Notes: generated by a model not told the origin, from the letters alone. A DNA stretch of 64,000 nt from an uncultured Wenzhouxiangella sp. (GCA_913057195.1 CAJXNL010000002.1:62001-126000), one strand, 5' to 3'. Positions 27,182-35,758 are shown, counted from the first letter of the stretch. Numbers and translations are program-made.

Positions 27182-28059
27182 CGAAATCCCCCTCGCCGGA
27201 ATACGCGCCAAGCCAGCGATAGGCCGCCAATTCGCGGATGGCGCCGCATCCAATCTTGGATGTCCATGTGCACACCGCTGTGGCGCGCCACTTTCCAGGC
27301 AATATAGTCAATGCCTTGGCTTACCGTGCTGGCCGCTTTGATCAATCTGAGCATGTTCAATAGTTTGCCCGTCAATGGCCGAATGCGCCAGCGCTGACGT
27401 AGGCTCCACTGCGATCCGAGGTCGGGCAGCTGTTCGTCGCGCAGCGCTTCAAACGCTTTGAGCCAGTAATGGTGATTTTTTTCAATTAAGCGCACAGCAT
27501 GCCCCACCGGCTCTGGGCGAAGCTCACAGGCATAGGTTTTTGTTAGGCCTGCCGCCCAAAAGGCCATCGCTTCGTCGGCTGATTGATGGAGCGCTAAAGT
27601 GTGCTGATAAAAGGTCTGTAAGGCGGTTTGTTGCATCTCCACCAACCACCGGGCACTGGCGTCGGATCGGGCATAAAGCCGGGTCAGTGGTTGACAAAAA
27701 CGCGCCCAAAAATACTGATCCCACTTGGCTTTTAGCTTTTGTTCTAGTGCGCGCTGGCTGATTAAGGCATATTTTGTTTTTAATCCGGCTTGTTGTGCAA
27801 AATAAACATTGGGGGGCAACACGGCATTGGCCCATTTCGACGCCCAGTTTGAATGCGCGTGATCATAGCGATCAACAACCACACATAAATCAATCAGCCC
27901 ATCTTGGACATCGGTCTGCGTCCGGCAAGACCCATATAAGAAAATGGCCACGATTGCCTCGCCGTATCGAGAATGCAAGAGCTCAAGAAGCGGCTCAATG
28001 GCGGGTGTTTTCTGAGTCGGCGCCTGCGTGTTTTCGATGAGGTCGGACAAGACTGTCAT
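27178..28059 (-). CDS. Nucleotidyltransferase-fold protein, Tam41-like
   Basis: A 293-residue protein. The block AIFLYGSCRTQTDVQDG followed by LIDLCVVVDRYDH is a nucleotidyltransferase (GS...DxD) core in variant form; the following HSNWASKWANAVLPPNVYFAQQ resembles the Tam41 family, which makes CDP-diacylglycerol from CTP and phosphatidate. The first metal Asp of the classic DxD pair is not in the usual place. It overlaps both the kinase gene upstream and the ABC gene downstream by 4 bases, so it acts with them. A CTP-dependent step on a lipid phosphate is my inference, not shown. Confidence 0.6.
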   Translation of the reverse strand: MTVLSDLIENTQAPTQKTPAIEPLLELLHSRYGEAIVAIFLYGSCRTQTDVQDGLIDLCVVVDRYDHAHSNWASKWANAVLPPNVYFAQQAGLKTKYALISQRALEQKLKAKWDQYFWARFCQPLTRLYARSDASARWLVEMQQTALQTFYQHTLALHQSADEAMAFWAAGLTKTYACELRPEPVGHAVRLIEKNHHYWLKAFEALRDEQLPDLGSQWSLRQRWRIRPLTGKLLNMLRLIKAASTVSQGIDYIAWKVARHSGVHMDIQDWMRRHPRIGGLSLAWRVFRRGGFR

Positions 28060-29030
28060 GAGGTGACAAAGCGGAAGCTGGGTCCAGCGCTGACCTGAGT
28101 GAGTGCCTCAGGATTGAGTGTGTACTCTTGGCCGTCCATACACACTTGACCAAGGCCACGGATTGAAACGGTTTCACTTCTGCCAGAAAAATAGCCGTTG
28201 GCCGAGGTGAACGCCGGTGAGGCTCGACCCAAAAGCAAGTTGGGCAAATGCCGCCAAAAGCCACGGGCATCGCGGCAAACGGCAGTGAGTTTGACAGGGC
28301 CTTGACCCACGGGAAGATAGGGGTGAATGCTCACCTGCGATTCGCTCAGGGTGGTCATGACCAGCAACCGAACTCGACCCTGCATGGTGCCCAAAACGTC
28401 GGCGTGCAGCCTCATCTTAGGGCTTTTGTAGTGAACTCGGCGCAACAGACCCAACGCGGCCAGCTGTATCAGTCGCCACAGCGTGGAGTATCGGCCTTGC
28501 CGAAGACGACCCCGACCGCTGGCTCGGTATTGGTGACAATCTCGAATCACATGATCAACCAACGCGCCCCCAGCAAAAAAGCCGTAGATGTTTGAATGCG
28601 CTGCCTGTGATAGACACAATGCGGGTGTCTGGGTGAGTGACAGAGAGTCTGGCCGCATAAGGGCACGCTCTATCAAAGCCACAGGCCGGGTCTTCGTGCC
28701 CAAGTGGCTGGCAATGTAATTGGTGCGTCCGCCGCTGAGCATCAAAATGGGGGGTGGCGTCGCATCGGGGTATTGGTCAGCCAGCAGCGACACGGTGCCT
28801 TGGAGGGTGCCGTCGCCACCGACGATGATGATTAAGTCCAACCCCTCAGGCAAAGCTTTGGCCAGCAAGGGCTCAATTTCTTGAGGGCCATAGACCACGT
28901 GCGGGTGAAGGCCCAGTGCTTTGGTCTGCTGTCGGAGTTTTGAAAACGCACCCGGCAAAGACAGCCGGAAGCTCAGTGGGTTGACCAACAGCAGCACACG
29001 GTCAGGGCAAACGGGTCCAAGCGTGGCCAC
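28056..29030 (-). CDS. DAG-kinase/sphingosine-kinase (LCB5-like) family lipid kinase
   Basis: A 324-residue kinase. The ATP loop IIIVGGDGTLQGTV is at about residues 68-80, LSGGRTNYIASHLG is the second conserved loop (GGTxN class), and VCMDGQEYTL near the end is the usual VDGE motif. The family phosphorylates diacylglycerol, sphingoid bases or ceramide. In Caulobacter a ceramide kinase of this family acts on the product of the spt locus; the location here fits the same role. Start is GTG at 29030, just after the TGA of an upstream 63-codon frame. Confidence 0.78.
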   Translation of the reverse strand: MATLGPVCPDRVLLLVNPLSFRLSLPGAFSKLRQQTKALGLHPHVVYGPQEIEPLLAKALPEGLDLIIIVGGDGTLQGTVSLLADQYPDATPPPILMLSGGRTNYIASHLGTKTRPVALIERALMRPDSLSLTQTPALCLSQAAHSNIYGFFAGGALVDHVIRDCHQYRASGRGRLRQGRYSTLWRLIQLAALGLLRRVHYKSPKMRLHADVLGTMQGRVRLLVMTTLSESQVSIHPYLPVGQGPVKLTAVCRDARGFWRHLPNLLLGRASPAFTSANGYFSGRSETVSIRGLGQVCMDGQEYTLNPEALTQVSAGPSFRFVTS

Positions 29031-29039
29031 GGCTTCGTC

Positions 29040-29231
29040 TCATCGACCTTTTGTGTTCAACCGCGCAAAGGGCACCGCAAACGCCGCGCGCATTCGTTGT
29101 TTGCCACCGACCCCCGAGCACTGCCTTGAGGTCTGGCCATTGAGCTCGTCGATATGGATGGGTTGAGCGCGCCCAGCCAGACTGGTTCGCGCGGCAGGGT
29201 GGTCCACTGAGACTTGCTTGAATGCATGCAT
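29040..29231 (-). CDS. Possible leaderless 63-residue small protein ahead of the kinase
   Basis: An ATG at 29231 lies 8 bases after a perfect TATAAT, so the transcript would begin at or next to the start codon with no ribosome site. The 63-codon frame ends in TGA at 29040, 10 bases before the kinase GTG. The product is basic, has no membrane segment and matches no family I recognise. It may be a coupling leader rather than a functional protein. Confidence 0.25.
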   Translation of the reverse strand: MHAFKQVSVDHPAARTSLAGRAQPIHIDELNGQTSRQCSGVGGKQRMRAAFAVPFARLNTKGR

Positions 29232-29239
29232 GGCGCGGG

Positions 29240-29245
29240 ATTATA
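29240..29245 (-). promoter_or_regulatory. -10 element (TATAAT) for the kinase-to-oxygenase operon
   Basis: A perfect TATAAT is read on the minus strand in the 247-base gap between spt and the kinase gene. No good -35 stands at 16-18 bases; TTGATT lies 24 bases upstream. It would give the tailoring operon its own promoter apart from the ceramide operon. The rest of the 29031-29277 gap holds only the small frame above. Confidence 0.4.
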
Positions 29246-29277
29246 CCTCGGCTTTAGTGGTATGGCACAAATCAAGG

Positions 29278-30480
29278 CTAGGCGCTGATGGCTTGAGTGC
29301 GCTCCGATTTCAACGCGCTAAGTGCGTGGATGATGGCGTCGATGTCCTCATCGGTATGGGCGGCACTTAACGAGAGCCGCAGCAAACACAGCCCTGCCGG
29401 TGTGGCCGGCGGGATCATCAGGTTTGCATACACCCCCTGGGCCAATAATTGTTGCCAATGGGCAAGGGCGGTCGCCTTGTCGGGCAAAATCAAAGCCGCC
29501 ACCGGCCCGGGCTGGTCTGAGCCCAGGGTATAGCCCAGATCACTCGCCGCGGAATACAGCCGAGTCATGTTTTTATGAAGCTGGCGCCGGAGGTCTTGGC
29601 CTGAGGTCAGTAATTTCAAGGCCGCCCGTGTCCCCGCAATGACTGCAGGCGACGGTGAGGCCGTGAAGATGTAGGGTCGGCTTGCCAGACGCATCAACTC
29701 AGCTTCAGGGTGTGGACTCACACAAAAACCACCGATGCCGGCCAGGCTCTTGGAGAATGTGCCGACAATAAAATCCACCTCATCAAGAAGACCAAAATGC
29801 TCTGTCAATCCCAAGCCGTGGTGACCGAACACGCCAAACGAGTGCGCTTCGTCCACCAGCAGCCAAGCACCATGCCGATTTTTGACTTCCACAAAATCGG
29901 CCAGGGGGGGTTGATCGCCCAGCATTGAATACAGGCCCTCAACGACCACCAAGGTGCGCTTGGCGTCGTCGCCCAAGCGCGCCAACTTGCGGTCGAGATT
30001 GGCCACGTCGTTGTGGCGGAAAGTGATGGTTTGGGCTTTGCTCATTCGACAGCCGTCGTAGATGCTCGCATGGCTGTCGGCATCGATCAGCAGTGTCTCA
30101 CCGGGGCCGACAATGGACGACAGGACACCCACATTGGCCTGATAGCCGGTGGAGAACACCATCGCAGAGGGCCAGTTGAAGGCCTGCGCTAAATCGCACT
30201 CCAGCTCGCCGTGATCAGCGTAGCTGCCGTTGGCCATCCTTGAGCCCGTTGTGCCCGATCCTAGCGTCTCCAGCGCTTCTGTCGCACGCTGGATGACTTC
30301 AGGATGAAACGTCAAACCCAGATAGTTGTTCGTGCCGGCGAGAATGACCTCTTGGCCAGCAACGGTGCCGCGGGTGGGCGAGGCGATGTCTTCAAACGGG
30401 GTGGCCACTGGGGCAGGCCCATCGAAGTCCAAAGCGCGACGTGACTGGACAAGGGGATCAAACTTATCAAAAAGGCTCAT
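29278..30480 (-). CDS. spt: Serine palmitoyltransferase (PLP-dependent alpha-oxoamine synthase)
   Basis: Spt condenses serine with a fatty acyl thioester to 3-ketosphinganine, the first step of sphingolipid synthesis. The fold-type I PLP signatures are present: DEAHS (Asp210, His213), the lysine in GTFSKSLAG (Lys244) and the PLP-stacking His137 in DSHAS. GSGTTGSRMANGSYADHGELE is the SPT pattern rather than the GTGSGGSRL-type pattern of BioF or Kbl. 400 residues. It is the last gene of the ligase-CerR-ACP-spt operon, with a dedicated ACP 17 bases upstream, which implies an acyl-ACP substrate. KBL/BioF are weaker alternatives given the neighbours. Confidence 0.88.
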   Translation of the reverse strand: MSLFDKFDPLVQSRRALDFDGPAPVATPFEDIASPTRGTVAGQEVILAGTNNYLGLTFHPEVIQRATEALETLGSGTTGSRMANGSYADHGELECDLAQAFNWPSAMVFSTGYQANVGVLSSIVGPGETLLIDADSHASIYDGCRMSKAQTITFRHNDVANLDRKLARLGDDAKRTLVVVEGLYSMLGDQPPLADFVEVKNRHGAWLLVDEAHSFGVFGHHGLGLTEHFGLLDEVDFIVGTFSKSLAGIGGFCVSPHPEAELMRLASRPYIFTASPSPAVIAGTRAALKLLTSGQDLRRQLHKNMTRLYSAASDLGYTLGSDQPGPVAALILPDKATALAHWQQLLAQGVYANLMIPPATPAGLCLLRLSLSAAHTDEDIDAIIHALSALKSERTQAISA

Positions 30481-30497
30481 GGCAAGATCTCTCAGGG

Positions 30498-30758
30498 TCA
30501 GGTGGCTGCGTCCCCAACAAGCTTTTCGAGCTGTGCGGCGAGTTCGTTGAGTGTATGGGCATCCGCCAGCACATCGACCGGCACTGACACATCTAAATGA
30601 TCTTCAATTTCCATGACCAGATTCATGATCTGGATGGAGTCCAGCCCGGCAGTGGCGCTCAATGCCACATCCCAATCAAGGGCTTGGTGATCGGGTAAGG
30701 CGGCCGCCAAAGACTGTTGGATGGCAGCGCGTACGGTTTGAGTTGCTTCATCCATCAC
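30498..30758 (-). CDS. acpR: Dedicated acyl carrier protein of the sphingolipid operon
   Basis: An 86-residue acidic protein with the phosphopantetheine site AGLDSIQIMNLVMEIEDHLDVSVP; Ser41 in DSIQ would carry the prosthetic group. It lies between the reductase and spt genes with gaps of 8 and 17 bases. It likely receives acyl groups from the acyl-AMP ligase in this operon and feeds Spt. It is not the housekeeping AcpP, whose motif is DSLDTVEL. Confidence 0.88.
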   Translation of the reverse strand: MMDEATQTVRAAIQQSLAAALPDHQALDWDVALSATAGLDSIQIMNLVMEIEDHLDVSVPVDVLADAHTLNELAAQLEKLVGDAAT

Positions 30759-30766
30759 TGCATTCC

Positions 30767-31693
30767 TTACGCTTGAGCCACTAGAGTATCACTAAGCCGT
30801 CGTTGGGGCGACCAACCCGGCAACCAAGCCGGATCATGATCCGCACAGACCCAGTTGTTGTGTCTGAGCTCGCCCAACTTGTCGGGATTCAATACGGCGG
30901 ATCGACCTTGCGCACGCGCCGCCATGGCGCTGATGCGGGCGGATGTTGCGAGCACCCACGAAGGCACCGGGATGAAGCGAGCTCGCCGACCCTGAGCGGT
31001 TTGGGATGCCTCGGCCAAATCCAACCAGCCATAGCCGCGTTGACCATGCCGCTGGTGGCCATCATCAAGCTCGATACATTGCCCCCGGGCAGATGCAAAC
31101 GCATTGGGCTCAATCAGCAGCGCCAATGCACGTGTCAAATCATCCACGTGAAGCAAGGAAAAGCGAGCCTCAGGCGGGCCAAAACGCGGCACCCAGCCGC
31201 GTTTAAGAAGGCCCCACAGCGGCGCCATCACGCGGTCATTGCCGCCATAGACTGCCGGAGGGCGCAGTAGGGTCCAGGGCAGTTGAGATGTCCGAACGAT
31301 GCTTTCACCAGCCCATTTGCTCGCGCAGTAATGGGATAAGGTCGGCATTCGAGCGGCCAGGCTGGAAACATGAATTAAGCGCGCCCTCGGCGCCTTGGCC
31401 TTGAGCGCTGCCACCAGCTGGGTGGTCCCGGCGGCGTTGATTCTGAAATAGTCGGTCCGACGCGGGGCCGATGTCGCGCCGGCCAGATGGATCACGGCGT
31501 GTGCGCCATCCACCCATCGCTCCAGGCTGTCACGATCCTCTAATCGCCCCGGAATGTGTTCGATGTGATCGTCGGCATCCCGAATCGACGGGCTGCGCGA
31601 AAGCAGTTTGATGTGGTGTCCCCCACGCCTCAGCTGCCCCAGGAGGTGTTGGCCGATAAAACCGCTCGCCCCCGTGATGGCAATCCGGGTCAC
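30767..31693 (-). CDS. cerR: CerR-type NAD(P)-dependent epimerase/reductase
   Basis: A 308-residue extended SDR. The Rossmann loop ITGASGFIGQHLL is at residues 6-18 and the catalytic Y122-x3-K126 in SHYCASKWAGE. In Caulobacter the reductase of the spt cluster is an extended SDR and reduces the keto group during ceramide formation; position and family here match. The reading as CerR is from context and could not be separated from other NAD-dependent epimerases by sequence alone. Confidence 0.75.
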   Translation of the reverse strand: MTRIAITGASGFIGQHLLGQLRRGGHHIKLLSRSPSIRDADDHIEHIPGRLEDRDSLERWVDGAHAVIHLAGATSAPRRTDYFRINAAGTTQLVAALKAKAPRARLIHVSSLAARMPTLSHYCASKWAGESIVRTSQLPWTLLRPPAVYGGNDRVMAPLWGLLKRGWVPRFGPPEARFSLLHVDDLTRALALLIEPNAFASARGQCIELDDGHQRHGQRGYGWLDLAEASQTAQGRRARFIPVPSWVLATSARISAMAARAQGRSAVLNPDKLGELRHNNWVCADHDPAWLPGWSPQRRLSDTLVAQA

Positions 31694-31708
31694 AGCAACC
31701 GTAAGCGC

Positions 31709-33502
31709 TTAAGGGCTGGCATCGGCCGTCGTCGCGGCGACGGCGCCTCGGTCCAGGAGGGCTTTGGACAACGTGCCGTTTGCATCGAGCGCGTTGCGTT
31801 TGAGGAAGTCCAGTCGGGCACCCGAGCGGGACAACTTGCCCGATGAGGTGCGTGGCAGGGTGTGCAGCGGGACCAGTTCAATCAAACAGGCGATGCCAAA
31901 TTCCGATTGAATCCGATCTTTGAGCCTTTCGATCAGGCGGGCTTGCACAAAGGCATCGGTTTGACGGCACTGAACCACCAGCACCGCCACTTCGCTGCCT
32001 TCTTCGCTGGGCACAGAAAAAGCCGAAGCGTCCTCTGGACGAACTTCGGGCTGCTGCTCGGCAATGTATTCCAAGTCCTGTGGCCAGATGTTGCGACCAT
32101 TGATGACCAACAGATCTTTGGCGCGTCCGGTGATAAAGAGCGCATCACCTGCGCGGTAGCCCACATCGCCAGTGTTCAGCCAGCCGTCCTCGCTGAGCGC
32201 CGATTGAGTGGCCTCGGGGTTGTTGGCATAGCCGCTCATTAGACTGGGGCCCTTTAAAAAGATAACCCCGCACTCGCGCTCGTTAACCACCTCTCCGTGG
32301 TCGTTTCGGATTTCGACTTGGTAATCAGGGAGCGGTCGGCCGCAGTTGACAAACTCATTGACGCGGCAGGCAGACCCGTTCGGATCGACCGCTTTGGCCT
32401 GCTTGGTTTTCGCTAAGACATCGGCATCAACGTAGTCAATGTCCAAGCCTTGAGTCAGCGGCGAAAACGACACCGCCAGCGAGCACTCGGCCATTCCGTA
32501 ACAAGGCATGAACGCCTGGGGCGAAAAACCGGATGGGGCCAATCGGTTTGAAAATGCATTTAACCAACCCGACCGAATCATTTCCGCACCCACGCCAGCC
32601 ACTCGCCAATGGCCGAGATCGTAACGGTCAAGGTCGCTGTCACGCAGGCGCCGCGCGCACAAAGCGTAACCGAAGGGTGGGCTGAAAGAGATGGTGGCCC
32701 GGTTGGATGAGACAATGCTCAGCCACAAGCGTGGGCGCATCGCAAATTCACGGGTGCCGAGGTAATCGACAGACAGCTGGGACACCACTGGACCTAAGAT
32801 CAATCCAACCAGCCCCATGTCGTGATAAAACGGCAGCCAAGACATGAACCGATCCCCGCGACGAATTTGTACGCCGTATTGCAAAATCCCGGCGAGGTTG
32901 CTGAGCACTGCGCGTTGAGTGATCATGGTTCCACGGGGAAAACGGGTGCTGCCGGATGTGTACTGTAAGTAGGCAAGCTCGTCAGATTGCGGTGGTGCGG
33001 GCAAGCTGGCCGCGGCAGGCAGGCTCATAAAGTCAGCGAGCGCGCCGACCGCCACCAGATCGCGACCGCTGGCCGCTTCTTCTAAGAAATGCACATACTC
33101 AGGCGGCGCAAAGGCCACCTGCGCTTGGCAATCATCGAGCATCATTGCAAGGTGCTCGACAAACGCCTCGTGACCGCCCAAATGCACGGCAGCAGGCAGG
33201 GGCACAGGAACCAAGCCTGCATACTGGCAGGCAAAGAAAAACGTCAAAAACTCTGGATGGGTGTCGGCCACCAAAGCGACGGTGCTGCCGCGGCTGAGAT
33301 TCAGTTGATGGAGCCGCTGGGCCAAAGCAATCGCTTGCTCGCGAAGGGTGGCGTAGTCTAGGGTCGTGGCCAGCTCACCGCGACCATTGTAAAAATTGAC
33401 GCCCGTGGTGCCTTTTGCGGCATAGTCAAGCGCCTCGGCGAGACTCTGAAAGCCCGATGTTTTGAGCGGCAAAGCATTGTTGGTTGGCGTTGGCTGCTGC
33501 AT
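31709..33502 (-). CDS. Fatty acyl-AMP ligase / acyl-ACP synthetase
   Basis: A 597-residue AMP-forming enzyme. The adenylate loop YTSGSTRFPRGTM is at residues 181-193; WLPFYHDMGLVGLILGPV, ACYGMAE-like FMPCYGMAECSL, LNTGDVGY and GRAKDLLVINGRNIWPQDLE follow in order. These blocks match fatty acyl-AMP ligases, which transfer acyl groups to carrier proteins, rather than acetyl-CoA synthetases. First gene of the operon with a dedicated ACP, so it likely loads fatty acid onto that ACP. Start is ATG with AGGGA about 14 bases upstream. Confidence 0.85.
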   Translation of the reverse strand: MQQPTPTNNALPLKTSGFQSLAEALDYAAKGTTGVNFYNGRGELATTLDYATLREQAIALAQRLHQLNLSRGSTVALVADTHPEFLTFFFACQYAGLVPVPLPAAVHLGGHEAFVEHLAMMLDDCQAQVAFAPPEYVHFLEEAASGRDLVAVGALADFMSLPAAASLPAPPQSDELAYLQYTSGSTRFPRGTMITQRAVLSNLAGILQYGVQIRRGDRFMSWLPFYHDMGLVGLILGPVVSQLSVDYLGTREFAMRPRLWLSIVSSNRATISFSPPFGYALCARRLRDSDLDRYDLGHWRVAGVGAEMIRSGWLNAFSNRLAPSGFSPQAFMPCYGMAECSLAVSFSPLTQGLDIDYVDADVLAKTKQAKAVDPNGSACRVNEFVNCGRPLPDYQVEIRNDHGEVVNERECGVIFLKGPSLMSGYANNPEATQSALSEDGWLNTGDVGYRAGDALFITGRAKDLLVINGRNIWPQDLEYIAEQQPEVRPEDASAFSVPSEEGSEVAVLVVQCRQTDAFVQARLIERLKDRIQSEFGIACLIELVPLHTLPRTSSGKLSRSGARLDFLKRNALDANGTLSKALLDRGAVAATTADASP

Positions 33503-33657
33503 TAAAACGACAGTTCCCTGCTTTGGTCTCCGGCACTGGGGCCGACTGGAGGCCCTGGGCGGGGAGCGGTTTGCGTTGTTGTTGTGGCCTATTGTTGTTG
33601 TACTGATCGCTTTGGCATCGGTTGCGATTTGGACACTGACTCGTCAAACTAGCGCGT

Positions 33658-33686
33658 ATTATAAGGGCTTCGCGCAATAATGAAAA
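33658..33686 (-). promoter_or_regulatory. Promoter for the ceramide operon (minus strand)
   Basis: On the minus strand TTTTCA (33686-33681) and TATAAT (33663-33658) are 17 bases apart. The transcript would start near 33650, leaving about 150 bases before the ligase gene. The 33503-33784 gap lies between divergent genes; I saw no comparably clear plus-strand promoter. Confidence 0.6.
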
Positions 33687-33784
33687 CCTTATGACAAACG
33701 CATTATTCTAGCAAATTCCCAAAAATCAGGTATTTTGGGCACAAGCTCAAGCCATTGACCCGCCGCAAAAGGCCAATCTCCGCG

Positions 33785-34924
33785 ATGACCGACCGCTCGA
33801 CCGTGACCATCCAGCCTGTCCACAAACGCCCTCAATGGCGGGCTTTTCACGACTTTCCAAGACGCGTGTATGCCGGTGATCCTGCTTGGGTGCCGCCGTT
33901 GAAAAAAACGCTGCAAAGCCGATGGCATCGGCAGCGGCCTTGGCGTCAACACGCTGAAGTGGCTGCCTGGTTGGCGATGCGAGGCAAAACGGTGGTGGGC
34001 ACAATATCCGCGCAGCTCGATGAGCGCAGTGTCGACCCCGCCCGAGGCAAGGTGGGGTACTTTGGGCAATTTGAGACGCTGAATGAGGGTGGCATTGCCC
34101 AGGCTTTGGTTGATGCAGCGTGCACATGGCTCAAGCAACGCGGTTGTCAGTGGGTGAGTGGGCCATTTGACCTCAACATCAATGAGATGTGTGGGCTTTT
34201 GGTCGAAGGCTTTGAGACACCACCCATGATTATGATGCCTCACCACCCGCGCTACTATGCCCGCTTGCTGACTCAAACGGGGTTATCGGAAGAGATGGCG
34301 CTTTGGGCCTACCGGATCCCACCCAATTTTTCACCACCGAAGACCATGGCGCGGTTGCAGGCGCGGGATGGGCAACGAATCAGCCTAAGACCCATCGATC
34401 GATCGCGCTACCGCGACGAACTTGAGTTGCTGCGGACACTATTTAACGATGCCTGGCAAGACAATTGGGGGTTTGTGCCTTTCTCAGCGTCAGAATTTTT
34501 GGCCTTGGGTCGAGAGCTTCGCCCCCTTTTGAATCCCGATTACGCGGCGATTGCCTTTGTCGATGAGGCGCCGGCAGGGTTCATCATTGCATTGCCCAAT
34601 CTCAATGAGATTACTCAAGGCTTCAACGGCAGGTTGTGGCCTGCGAATGCGGTGAAACTCATCTATGCACTGGCAACGCATCAATTCACAAGCGCACGGG
34701 TCCCGTTGATGGGTGTGGCTCAACGGTTTCAACGAGGCCCGCTGGGAGCCCTGGTGGCCTTTTCGATGATCGATGCCGTACGTCACCCACTGCATGCCCA
34801 TGGGGTTAAGACCGTGGAGATGTCGTGGATCTTGGAGACCAATCAGGGGATGAATCGATTGATTGACTCCATTGGGGGAGAGCGTTACAAGACCTATCAG
34901 ATCTACGGCAAAAGCTTGGGATAA
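33785..34924 (+). CDS. Candidate bacterial ceramide synthase (GNAT-like)
   Basis: A 379-residue protein. VYAGDPAWVPPL near the N-terminus, then YFGQFETL and CQWVSGPFDLNINEMCGLLVEGFETPPMIMMPHHPRYY, are the blocks I associate with bacterial ceramide synthase, a GNAT-like acyltransferase unrelated to eukaryotic CerS that N-acylates the sphingoid base. I relied on memory of family features and on the adjacent spt operon; no alignment was run. I chose the ATG at 33785; a TTG at 33755 has no visible ribosome site. Read away from the spt operon, with the nucleotidyltransferase 6 bases after it. Confidence 0.72.
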   Translation: MTDRSTVTIQPVHKRPQWRAFHDFPRRVYAGDPAWVPPLKKTLQSRWHRQRPWRQHAEVAAWLAMRGKTVVGTISAQLDERSVDPARGKVGYFGQFETLNEGGIAQALVDAACTWLKQRGCQWVSGPFDLNINEMCGLLVEGFETPPMIMMPHHPRYYARLLTQTGLSEEMALWAYRIPPNFSPPKTMARLQARDGQRISLRPIDRSRYRDELELLRTLFNDAWQDNWGFVPFSASEFLALGRELRPLLNPDYAAIAFVDEAPAGFIIALPNLNEITQGFNGRLWPANAVKLIYALATHQFTSARVPLMGVAQRFQRGPLGALVAFSMIDAVRHPLHAHGVKTVEMSWILETNQGMNRLIDSIGGERYKTYQIYGKSLG

Positions 34925-34930
34925 CGCAGC

Positions 34931-35758
34931 ATGAGTGATCCAGCACAGGCGGTGCGCGTTTGTATTCTCGCCGGCGATCGAACGGCCGATGACCCGCTGT
35001 GTCGAGCGCAAGGCGTGCCCGGCAAAGCGTTGGTGCGGGTGGGCGATGCGCCCTTGTTGGGGCATGTACTTAAGGCCATTCAGGCTTGGCCCAGGCGCGG
35101 TGACATTGTTTTGGTGGCCCACAAAACGCCGCCATTTGAGCGGGTGGTGGATGAGTTGGACCAATTGCGCGCTCGGGTGGTTTGGCGCGAACCCGCTGAG
35201 CGTTTATATGACTCAATCCGGAATGCTTTTGCTGATCAGCCCGCGGGTCAACGGGGCCTGATTGTCTCGGGCGATCATGCGCTGCTCAAGCCCGCGTGGC
35301 TTGAGCAGGTCTATCAGGGTTTGTGCGCAGGCGCTGAGATGACCGTGGCGCTGGCCTGGCACAAGACGGTGATGGCACAGTTTCCCAGCAGTCGACGGAC
35401 ACACTATCGATTTGCAGACGGTGCCGTGTGTGGCGGCAATGTGTTCGGCTGTCAAATGCCTCAGCTGATGAAGGTGCTGGACATTTGGCAGCGCATGGAA
35501 AGCGAGCGAAAAAAACCGTGGAAGGTATTGTCTTTGCTGGGTGTGCGACAAGTGGCGCGTTATCTGGCTGGACAACTGACCGTGACCGAGGCGTTTTCCA
35601 GCCTATCTTCAAAGACCGGCGTGGCCGTTGCGCCAATTTTGATCGACGATGGCGAAGTGGCAGTGGATGTTGATTCCATGGCCGATCTGCAATTGGTCGA
35701 GCGCGCCATGGCGCAGCGGATGTCGACCGATCAATCAGGCCAAGCATCGACGTGTTGA
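34931..35758 (+). CDS. MobA-like NTP transferase
   Basis: A 275-residue protein with the MobA/IspD-type start VRVCILAGDRTADDPLCRAQGVPGKALVRVGDAPLLGHVL, then LIVSGDHALL and a late VDVDSMADLQLVE. This fold transfers a nucleotidyl group to a sugar, phosphate or polyol. It sits between the ceramide synthase candidate and lptF; its stop overlaps the lptF start by 7 bases. A role in supplying an activated head group is possible but unproven. Molybdenum cofactor synthesis is unlikely as no mob genes are near. Confidence 0.75.
   Translation: MSDPAQAVRVCILAGDRTADDPLCRAQGVPGKALVRVGDAPLLGHVLKAIQAWPRRGDIVLVAHKTPPFERVVDELDQLRARVVWREPAERLYDSIRNAFADQPAGQRGLIVSGDHALLKPAWLEQVYQGLCAGAEMTVALAWHKTVMAQFPSSRRTHYRFADGAVCGGNVFGCQMPQLMKVLDIWQRMESERKKPWKVLSLLGVRQVARYLAGQLTVTEAFSSLSSKTGVAVAPILIDDGEVAVDVDSMADLQLVERAMAQRMSTDQSGQASTC

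Noticed and set aside
29057..29275. A 72-codon minus-strand frame overlapping the 63-codon one
   Set aside because: No ribosome site or family similarity, and the 63-codon frame is better placed after the -10 box.
33462..33680. Plus-strand frame of 72 codons with a hydrophobic stretch in the divergent gap before the ceramide synthase candidate
   Set aside because: It starts with TTG without a ribosome site, overlaps the 5' end of the ligase gene and contains the minus-strand promoter; the hydrophobic run may be chance in a GTT/TTG-rich region.
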